64,000 nucleotides of DNA from Actinomadura rupiterrae (GTDB taxonomy: Bacteria > Actinomycetota > Actinomycetes > Streptosporangiales > Streptosporangiaceae), in the NCBI RefSeq assembly GCF_024172125.1, contig NZ_JAMZEA010000001.1, positions 1-64,000 of the forward strand. The letters run 5' to 3'. Shown piece by piece: positions 58,097-64,000 of this stretch. The notes below the pieces were generated by a model, which worked only from the letters and a program-made list of their open reading frames with translations, had not been told where the DNA came from and did no database searches. A program made the position numbers and the translations under genes. Each line of letters opens with the position of its first letter. Within the stretch, counting starts at the first letter, position 1.

Positions 58097-58657
58097 ATGA
58101 AGAGCATCAAGAACGTCAAGACCCTGGTCGGTATGACGGCGGGCGTCGCCCTGGTCGGCGGCGCCGTGGCGATGTCCGCGGCGACCGCGTCCGCCGCCGC
58201 CCCGTCCGGCCCGGCGAAGGCCCCGAGCGCCCCGAGCGCCGTGAGCCAGACCCGCGTGCTCACCGCGGACGCCGCGATGAAGGTCGCCGACGCCGCGCAG
58301 AAGGAGGCCGCCAAGCAGCACCAGCGCGTCGCCATCGCGATCGTGGACCGCTCCGGCGACCTGAAGCTGGTCGTCAAGGGCGACGGCGCCGGCCCGCAGA
58401 CCGTCGAGTCGGCCAAGCGCAAGGCCTACACCGCCGTCGCGTGGGGGCAGCCGACTTCCAAGCTCGCCGCGAACGCCGGTGGCAACGGGCCGTCCGTCCG
58501 GGACATCCCGAACACGCTGTTCCTCGCGGGCGGCGTCCCGGTCGCGTCCGGCGGCGCCCCGATCGCGGGCATCGGCGTCGGCGGCGCCCCGCAGGGCTCG
58601 ATCGACGAGTCCATCGCGCAGGCCGGCCTGAACGCCATCGCGAACCAGCTCGGCTGA
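58097..58657 (+). CDS. hbpS: Secreted haem-binding protein of GlcG/HbpS family
   Basis: 186 residues. A signal peptide (about 1-34, ending ATASAAA) is followed by the GlcG/HbpS domain: AADAAMKVADAAQKEAA, VAIAIVDRSGDLKLVVKGDGAG, ESAKRKAYTAVAWGQPT, and IAGIGVGGAPQGSIDESIAQAGLNAI. HbpS of Streptomyces reticuli forms octamers outside the cell, binds haem, and controls SenS autophosphorylation. Divergent from senSR with a shared 164-bp promoter region; in the Streptomyces system SenR regulates both directions. A strong terminator follows. Confidence 0.87.
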   Translation: MKSIKNVKTLVGMTAGVALVGGAVAMSAATASAAAPSGPAKAPSAPSAVSQTRVLTADAAMKVADAAQKEAAKQHQRVAIAIVDRSGDLKLVVKGDGAGPQTVESAKRKAYTAVAWGQPTSKLAANAGGNGPSVRDIPNTLFLAGGVPVASGGAPIAGIGVGGAPQGSIDESIAQAGLNAIANQLG

Positions 58658-58745
58658 CGCGCGCATCCTTTGGACGCCCCTTCCGGGCGGCCCCTTCAGC
58701 GCGCGTCCTCACGGACCATCCTCCTGGGCCTTCCCCTGTGGGCCC

Positions 58746-58787
58746 GAACCGGCTCGTGGCTTCCCCGGCCACGGGCCGGTTCCTTTT
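58746..58787 (+). terminator. Terminator after hbpS
   Basis: GAACCGGCTCGTGGC and GCCACGGGCCGGTTC form a 15-bp stem with one wobble, then CTTTTTG. Confidence 0.9.
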
Positions 58788-58805
58788 TGCCCGGCTTGCC
58801 GGGCT

Positions 58806-60578
58806 TTACCAGGAGCCGCCGCCTCCGCCGCCGTCCCCGCCGCCTCCGCCGTGGCCGCCACCGCCGCCGAACCCGCCTCCAGCGAAGCCGCCCGCGTCGC
58901 CGCCGGTGTGGCCGTAGCCGCCGAAACCGCCGATCGACGAGCGCGTCCTGCGTGGACGGCGGCCCTTCCGGCGCCGGACGGGGGCGACGCGCTTGGGCAC
59001 GCGCTTCAGCCCGTCGGGCCCCGCGAACATGAAGGCGAGGGAGTAGAACCGGCGCTCGGCCTCGGCGTCGTCCTTCTTGCCGGTGTAGGAGTACCAGGAC
59101 GGCAGCGAGCCGCGCGCCCGGTGGGCGCGGATGAAGTGCTGCATCCAGGCGAAGTCGGCCATCGCCGCGGCATACGGGAGGTGCTCCTCCGCCTCGGTCT
59201 TGTCGCGTTCGGCGGGGAGCGCGTCGACGTAATGCTGGTAGCGGACGCTCATGTCCTGGCCGCGCCGCGTGTAGGGGTTGTTCTCCGGGCGCAGCAGCCC
59301 CGCCGCGAAGGCGAGGACGATCAGCGACGTCCCGATCGCCGCCTCGTCGCCGAAACCGCCGTCCCTTCCCAGGCCGTGCAGGAGCACGACGGCACCGGCG
59401 ACGCTGACGCCCCAGCCCGCCGCGAGGAACCACGTGCCGAGGCGGGCCGTCCGTTTGCGCAGGTAGGGGTCCCGGCGTTGGCCGACCGACCGGCGGATGG
59501 CGTGCTCGATGCGCTTGAGCCGCTCCCGCTCGTCCTGCCCGGGTTCGGCACGGTCCCGGCCGTTGAGCAGCTGTTTGAGGAAGGCCGCTTCGTAGCCGGA
59601 CAGGTCGCTCGGATCCTGGTCGCCGCAGGTGAGGGTGACGCGTTTGCCGTTGTCGGCGATCCGCAGGTATCCCCGGACGGCCAGGTCGAGCGCGACGACC
59701 GCCAGCACGTCCGGCGGGGTGTGGCCGTTCGGGACGCTCGCCACCTCGGCCGGGGGCACGACCTCGCGCGGGAGCGTGGCGGGCAGCCTGCGGCGACGCC
59801 GCCGGTCGAGCCAGCGCGTCCCGACGGCCGCGAGCACGGCCAGCAGAACGAACGCGAATGCGGAAAGTCCCGGCACGCCGAGGTGCACCGGGAACGGGCC
59901 GGGACGCTGGTTCCGGACCGTACCGGAAGGGAATTTCGCGCGGATCAGCATGCCCTGCCCGGCGCCGAGGTTCTGGCCGAACGCCGCGTTCCCGCCGCCG
60001 GTGTTCCACGCGCCCTTGCAGGGTTGCATCCCGAGCGCCGGGCCCGCGAGGCACTCCAGCGACGTGAACGCGGCCGGGCCCTTGAGCCGGACGGTCGCGA
60101 CGTCGATCGGGACCGTCCACTCGCCGCCGATCGCGTTCCAGCTCAGCTTGTCGGACGCGACGGCGTGCCGGACGTCGTAGTCGATCGTGTAGTGCCGCTG
60201 CCCGGTCACCGTCCTCGACGGATCGCCGATCCGGACGTCCAGCTCGTTGCCCTTCCGCGTGACCTGGCTCGGGGCGGGACCGTCGGTGCTGGTGGCGCGC
60301 ACATGCTCGATCTCGATCCGGTTCGTGGGGATGACCCGGTCGATGCCGTGCTTTCCGGACGCGTCCCCGAAGTCGTACGCGATCTCCTCGTGCACGCGCA
60401 GCAGCCCGTCCGCGCCGAGGTCCAGAGTGACCGCGTAGGAGCTGATGTGCTCAGCGGAGGGCGCGGCGGCGTGTGCGGGCGCGGGCGCGGCGAGTGCGGG
60501 AGCGGGTGCGGCGTCGGCGGGAGCGGATGCGGCGAGGACGGCCAGTCCGGCCACGACGCAGAGGGGGAACCAGCGCAT
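58806..60578 (-). CDS. DUF2207-family membrane protein with Gly-rich tail
   Basis: 590 residues. A signal peptide (about 1-24) and an Ala/Pro stretch precede an external DUF2207 beta domain (SYAVTLDLGADGLLRVHEEIAYDFGD...HGIDRVIP). A membrane helix (about 238-258), a cytosolic winged-helix-like segment (DVLAVVALDLAVRGYLRI), two more membrane helices (about 378-425) and a final Gly-rich tail (GGFGGGGGHGGGGG...GSW) follow. The Gly-rich end is characteristic of this family, which is widespread but of unknown function. Most family members are about 550-650 residues. No enzymatic motif. Confidence 0.9.
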   Translation of the reverse strand: MRWFPLCVVAGLAVLAASAPADAAPAPALAAPAPAHAAAPSAEHISSYAVTLDLGADGLLRVHEEIAYDFGDASGKHGIDRVIPTNRIEIEHVRATSTDGPAPSQVTRKGNELDVRIGDPSRTVTGQRHYTIDYDVRHAVASDKLSWNAIGGEWTVPIDVATVRLKGPAAFTSLECLAGPALGMQPCKGAWNTGGGNAAFGQNLGAGQGMLIRAKFPSGTVRNQRPGPFPVHLGVPGLSAFAFVLLAVLAAVGTRWLDRRRRRRLPATLPREVVPPAEVASVPNGHTPPDVLAVVALDLAVRGYLRIADNGKRVTLTCGDQDPSDLSGYEAAFLKQLLNGRDRAEPGQDERERLKRIEHAIRRSVGQRRDPYLRKRTARLGTWFLAAGWGVSVAGAVVLLHGLGRDGGFGDEAAIGTSLIVLAFAAGLLRPENNPYTRRGQDMSVRYQHYVDALPAERDKTEAEEHLPYAAAMADFAWMQHFIRAHRARGSLPSWYSYTGKKDDAEAERRFYSLAFMFAGPDGLKRVPKRVAPVRRRKGRRPRRTRSSIGGFGGYGHTGGDAGGFAGGGFGGGGGHGGGGGDGGGGGGSW

Positions 60579-60632
60579 GACGATTGGACCTACCAGACTT
60601 CCGTGCCGGTTCCAATCCGCGCTGATGTGGCG

Positions 60633-61022
60633 CTAGTCGGACGCCTGGTCGGCGATGACCTCGACGACCTGGTGTGCGGTCTCGGTGGGAAGCGGGAGCG
60701 GGTGGCCGCGCCAGCGCTGTGCGGCGAGGACGGCGGCGCCCGTCGCGCCGCCTCCGTACACGGCAGCGGCGATCAGCGACGCGATCTCGGGCGGCAGCTT
60801 GCGTTCGAGCAGCTGGAGGCTCGCTCGGTAGGACGCGGCGGTCGCGCACGCGCCAAGCAGTCCCGCCACCGCGCCGAGGCGGAGGGCGGGCAGGCGGAGG
60901 CGCGCCTTGCCCGCCATCTCGCGCTGCGCGGAGTCCATGACGAGCTGGACGAGTTCGACGTTCTCGGCCAGCGGCCCGGAGGCGACGGCCCCATGACCCG
61001 CGACCTTCGGTTGGCGGCTCAT
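60633..61022 (-). CDS. Phage-holin-3_6/DUF1469-like small membrane protein
   Basis: 129 residues. An amphipathic helix (ENVELVQLVMDSAQREMAGKARLRLPAL) precedes two membrane helices (about 48-68 and 82-105: ASLIAAAVYGGGATGAAVLAA). This is the layout of the actinobacterial holin-X/DUF1469 group, common chromosomal proteins that despite the name are not tied to prophages. No lysis or phage gene is near. It starts 55 bp from the DUF2207 gene on the same strand and may be in an operon with it. Confidence 0.7.
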   Translation of the reverse strand: MSRQPKVAGHGAVASGPLAENVELVQLVMDSAQREMAGKARLRLPALRLGAVAGLLGACATAASYRASLQLLERKLPPEIASLIAAAVYGGGATGAAVLAAQRWRGHPLPLPTETAHQVVEVIADQASD

Positions 61023-61055
61023 GCCGCGTCCGATACCCGAAAAACACCGGAAAAT

Positions 61056-61219
61056 GCGACCACCTTCGGCGTCCGGGAAGGCGAGCGGTGACCGGGCACG
61101 CGACCGCCCTCAGCGTCCGGGAAGGCGGGCGGGGGCCGGACATGCGACCCGCCCTCGGCCTCCGGGAAGGCGGGTGGTGGCCGGGCATGCGACCGCCCTC
61201 GGCGTCCGGGGAGGCGGAC
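61056..61219. repeat. 44-bp tandem repeat array (4 copies)
   Basis: Units start at 61056, 61100, 61144 and 61189, each beginning GCGACC and containing CGGCGTCCGGGAAGGCGG. It fills most of the 274-bp gap (61023-61296) between the holin-like gene and the end of the phospholipase gene. No promoter is distinguishable inside it, though the holin-like gene should start from this region. Confidence 0.85.
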
Positions 61220-61296
61220 GGCGAGGGCGGTCCATCAGGCCACCGCTGCCGATCGGTTCAGGCGCGGTGCTTCAAGCCGCGCCCGGACCGGGGCGT

Positions 61297-62925
61297 TCAG
61301 GCGCGGGCGCCCGTCTTCGGGTCGAGGAACAGCTTCCCGGCCCGCGGGTGACGGAAGTCGAACAGGCCGCCGAGGCCGTTCGAGCGCGTGTCGAAGGAGT
61401 GGTCGCCGATCCGGCCGAGACCCCAGTTGTCCTCGATGAACTTCAGCACCGAGGTCTGCTCGCTGTAGGAGTGGTCGACGTGGTTGACCTTGCTGTAGGG
61501 CGAGATCACCAGCAGCGGCAGGCGCTGGGACGGGCCGCAGCGGTCGGCGTAGCCGCCCGCGACGCGGGCCGTGCCGCACAGCTTGGAGTCGTCCACCGAC
61601 GCGTCCTTGGAGCCGGTCAGGATGGTCGGCTTCTGGTGGTCGTACCAGCCGTCGGAGTCGTCGTAGGCCACGACGATCGCGGTGTCCTTCCAGAACTTCG
61701 ACTTCTGGATGGCGTTGATGTACTTCACCAGGAACTGCTGCTCGTCCAGCGGGTCGGAGTAGCCCGCGTGGCCGTCCTGGTAGGCGCCCGCCTTGAGGAA
61801 GCTCACAGCCGGCAGGTGGCCGGCCTTGAGCGCGGCGTCGAAGTCGGAGATGTCGTACTGGTGGTTCGCCTGGTCCTGGTGGCCGATCTTCGCGACCGAG
61901 GACGGCGGCAGGTGCTTCTCGTTGGCCGTCGACTTGTAGTACTGGAACGGCTCGTGGTGCGGGATGTAGTCGGTGGACGAGATGCCGCCGACGTTCGGGT
62001 GCGACGCGTCGCAGGCCGCGTAGGAGCCGTTCTTGCCGGTCGGCTTGAAGCCGCCCTGGAACCAGCCCCAGGTGACCTTCTTGCGGTTCAGCAGGTCGCC
62101 GACGTTCGGGCCGGTCATCACGGCGAGGTTGTTGGTCGCCGTGTGGTTCTTGGCCGAGCAGTCGTCGAAGGCCGGCTGCGGGTCGTTGATGACCGTCCCG
62201 ACGCCGTTCTTGTCCGGCGACTGGATCGCGTAGGAGTCGCTGACCTTCTGGTGGGTCTTGGCGTCCACGGCGTAGCCGCCGTGCGTCTGCCCGGAGACCA
62301 GGTTGAGCGCGCCGGGAGTGGACGGGCCGAACACCGTGTCCCACGAGTTGTCGCTCATGGCGTAGTGCTGCGCGTAGTTCCACAGCCCGGTGACGGTGTT
62401 GCCGTCGTAGTAGTCCATGACCAGGCCGGGCTCGCCGAACAGCACCGGCTGGCCGGTGCACTTGTCCTTCTCGGTGGCCTGGACGAACTGGTCCATCTTG
62501 CCGCCGTTGACGGCCTTCTGCTCGTGCCCGTACGTGTGGTCCTGGTCGCAGGTGAGCGCCTGCTTGGGCGTCAGCCGCTTCGGGTTGTACTGGTTCGGGT
62601 TGTGCGTGAGCAGGTTCTTGCTGAGGCCGTTCACCTTCGGCGTCTTCCGCGCGGCGGTGAACTTGGTGCCGTCGGTGTTCGCGGCCTTCGGGTAGGTGCC
62701 GAAGTAGTGGTCGAACGAGTTGTTCTCGTCGAACAGCACGACCACGTGCTTGATGGGGGTCTTGGTGCGCGCGTGGGACGCGTCGGTGAAGGTCTCGGCC
62801 GCGGTCAGGGCCGTGCCCCGGCCCGTGGCCGTGCCGCAGCCCGCGGCGGTGGCGAGCGCGAGCACGCCCGCCGCGACCGAAGCGACCAGGGCGGGGCGCC
62901 GCCTGGTCCAGTTCCCGGGGGTCAT
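61297..62925 (-). CDS. Phospholipase C-type phosphoesterase lipoprotein
   Basis: 542 residues of the phosphoesterase family that includes bacterial phospholipase C and AcpA. A signal peptide ends in a lipobox-like TAAGC, so the protein is probably lipid-anchored. Key motif: HVVVLFDENNSFDHYFGTYP, with the metal-binding D/E-N and a catalytic residue following. Later metal ligands are probably in DSDGWYDHQ and VNHVDHSYSEQTSVLKFIEDNWGLG. The start ATG has GGAGG 6-7 nt upstream. A PHO-box-like repeat upstream suggests induction by phosphate shortage. Substrate may be phospholipid or another phosphate ester. Confidence 0.9.
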   Translation of the reverse strand: MTPGNWTRRRPALVASVAAGVLALATAAGCGTATGRGTALTAAETFTDASHARTKTPIKHVVVLFDENNSFDHYFGTYPKAANTDGTKFTAARKTPKVNGLSKNLLTHNPNQYNPKRLTPKQALTCDQDHTYGHEQKAVNGGKMDQFVQATEKDKCTGQPVLFGEPGLVMDYYDGNTVTGLWNYAQHYAMSDNSWDTVFGPSTPGALNLVSGQTHGGYAVDAKTHQKVSDSYAIQSPDKNGVGTVINDPQPAFDDCSAKNHTATNNLAVMTGPNVGDLLNRKKVTWGWFQGGFKPTGKNGSYAACDASHPNVGGISSTDYIPHHEPFQYYKSTANEKHLPPSSVAKIGHQDQANHQYDISDFDAALKAGHLPAVSFLKAGAYQDGHAGYSDPLDEQQFLVKYINAIQKSKFWKDTAIVVAYDDSDGWYDHQKPTILTGSKDASVDDSKLCGTARVAGGYADRCGPSQRLPLLVISPYSKVNHVDHSYSEQTSVLKFIEDNWGLGRIGDHSFDTRSNGLGGLFDFRHPRAGKLFLDPKTGARA

Positions 62926-63083
62926 TCTTTGCCTCCTGAGCGGATCGCGGCGGCCGGCCTTTCGTTCCCGTGGCCGCGCCGGTCTCCGGATTGATCTCGG
63001 GCGGTATCCCACCAGCGCGCGGCGACGAACTCAAGGGCCCCAGGTAACAGCCAGATGACCAGCAGAGATCCGCTGGATGATCG

Positions 63084-63109
63084 GGTTAGAAAGGTTAGCG
63101 AAAGGTTAA
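63084..63109 (-). promoter_or_regulatory. PHO-box-like direct repeats
   Basis: On the plus strand GGTTA recurs at 63084, 63093 and 63104 (GGTTAGAAA, GGTTAGCGAAA, GGTTAATTAGC), i.e. TAACCTTTC-type units on the minus strand spaced 9 and 11 bp. PhoP binds direct repeats with 11-bp period in Actinobacteria. The site is 160-180 bp before the phospholipase start codon. Confidence 0.45.
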
Positions 63110-63149
63110 TTAGCCAAGCGGTCTTTCCCCGCGGAACCCCGCCTCGGGA

Positions 63150-64000
63150 TCAGGAGAGCAGGGCGCGGCCGAGGTAGTCCTTGGCGTCGCGGACGCCGGG
63201 CAGGACGAGGAAGTAGCCGCCGCCGAACGGGCGGATGTAGTCCACGAGCGGCTCGTCCTTCAGCCGGTGCTGGACGGCCTCGAACTGGGACGGGATGTCG
63301 CGCTGGTAGCAGGTGAAGATCAGGCCCAGGTCGAGGTCGCCCGCCGCGTCCACACCGCGGTCGTAGTTGAAGCCGCGGCGCAGGATGCGGTTGCCGGCGG
63401 TCTGCGGGGTGCGCGGGTTCGCCAGCCGGATGTGGCTGGTCAGGGGGATGACCTTGCCGATCGGGTCGGCCGCGAACTTCGGCTCGTCGAACTCGCGGTC
63501 GCCGTCCAGCGGCGCGCCGGAGTCGCGGGCGCGGCCGATGAGCTGCTCCTGCTCGCTGATGCCGATCCGGTCCCAGAACTCCACCAGCATCCGGATCAGG
63601 CGGACGACCAGGAAGCTGCCGCCGTCCGGCGTCCAGACGAGCTTGCCGAGGTCGGCGGGGGCGGGGTTGGCGGTGCCGTCCCGGAAGCCGAGCAGGTTGC
63701 GCGGCGTTCCGGACGGCCTGGGCGGGCTGACGAACCCGTCCATCCGCCAGCGGATCTGCGCCGCGCCGCGCGTGTGCCGGGCGATGTCGCGCAGCGCGTG
63801 CAGCACGGTGTCCTCGTCGCGCGCGGACAGCTGGAGGCTGAGGTCGCCGTGGCACCAGGCCGGGTCGAGCGCGTCGTTCGGGAAGGTCGGCATCGCGGTC
63901 AGCCGGTCCGGACGGCGCGCGGCGAGGCCGAAGCGCCCGTCGAACAGGGACGCGCCGACACCCACCGTGACCAGCAGGTTCCCGCCGGGCACCTCGGGCC
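63150..64000 (-). CDS. efeB: Dyp-type peroxidase (EfeB-like), start outside window
   Basis: The C-terminal about 283 residues of a dye-decolourising peroxidase; the N-terminus lies past the window edge. Motifs: GFRDGTANP (the G-x-x-D-G catalytic loop), the proximal haem histidine in [22 protein letters not shown] with the conserved Arg, and the end [22 protein letters not shown]. EfeB proteins are Tat-exported haem peroxidases that work with the EfeUO iron importer, and oxidise haem precursors or ferrous iron. The EfeU/EfeO genes would be expected beyond the edge. The stop codon is at 63150-63152. Confidence 0.93.
   Translation of the reverse strand, partial: PEVPGGNLLVTVGVGASLFDGRFGLAARRPDRLTAMPTFPNDALDPAWCHGDLSLQLSARDEDTVLHALRDIARHTRGAAQIRWRMDGFVSPPRPSGTPRNLLGFRDGTANPAPADLGKLVWTPDGGSFLVVRLIRMLVEFWDRIGISEQEQLIGRARDSGAPLDGDREFDEPKFAADPIGKVIPLTSHIRLANPRTPQTAGNRILRRGFNYDRGVDAAGDLDLGLIFTCYQRDIPSQFEAVQHRLKDEPLVDYIRPFGGGYFLVLPGVRDAKDYLGRALLS

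Noticed and set aside
60633..61022. Holin-like protein as evidence of a prophage
   Set aside because: This family is common on actinobacterial chromosomes, and no phage structural, integrase or lysis gene is near.

Overview
The window is very GC-rich, with GTG and TTG start codons, short intergenic gaps and several gene families that are typical of filamentous Actinobacteria: a conservon (cvnABCD), HbpS/SenS/SenR, a DUF742 and roadblock cluster, a SAM-IV riboswitch and an Rv1747-like FHA-ABC transporter. Gene content and style point to Streptosporangiales, most likely an Actinomadura-like Thermomonosporaceae. This is an inference from reading the sequence, not a database result. It looks like chromosome: I see no insertion sequence, integrase, plasmid replication gene or CRISPR array.

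Layout. 0-9 kb: SAM-IV riboswitch with a class V aminotransferase, a giant four-domain SseB protein with a coupled small partner, a surface-anchored protein, and a TrmH-type RNA methyltransferase. 9-21 kb: an endonuclease/exonuclease/phosphatase-fold protein, a solute-binding/VWA membrane protein, two tandem sigma factors that each carry a zinc-finger, membrane segment and external domain on the same chain, an APH-like kinase, a degenerate amidase-like protein, and a divergent MocR/PNPOx-like pair. 21.9-27.5 kb: orn, tRNA-His, an M50 protease with an RRE-like N-terminus next to two paralogous two-cysteine peptides (a RiPP-like unit beside an AT-rich patch), an orphan LuxR regulator, tRNA-Lys and a STAS protein. 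27.7-32.2 kb: a PaoABC-type molybdenum hydroxylase operon divergent from a Crp/Fnr regulator. 32.4-37.9 kb: four tightly coupled genes coding for a cyclase-like/FHA protein, an ExbB/TolQ/MotA-like channel, an ExbD-like protein with Ig (He_PIG) domains, and a Ser/Thr kinase-zinc ribbon-FGE protein. I regard this as the best candidate for an undescribed system.

38-50 kb: FHA-ABC exporter, DUF2993 protein, a second identical tRNA-Lys, the conservon with an extra divergent roadblock gene, an SDR, and an HTH/Clp-N pair under a leaderless promoter with a palindromic operator. 50-64 kb: two secreted S53 peptidases, a class C beta-lactamase-like hydrolase, a membrane-bound Mrr-like nuclease, the HbpS/SenS/SenR sensing locus, a DUF2207 protein, a holin-like protein, a phospholipase C-type lipoprotein behind a PHO-box-like repeat, and a truncated Dyp peroxidase (EfeB-like).

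A theme that cuts across the window is short tandem repeats. At least eleven arrays, each with a different unit (13 to 44 bp), lie between genes, mostly just after stop codons. In three cases the repeated unit contains the stop codon itself. Inside senR a 21-bp repeat duplicates the ribosome-binding site and start codon four times.
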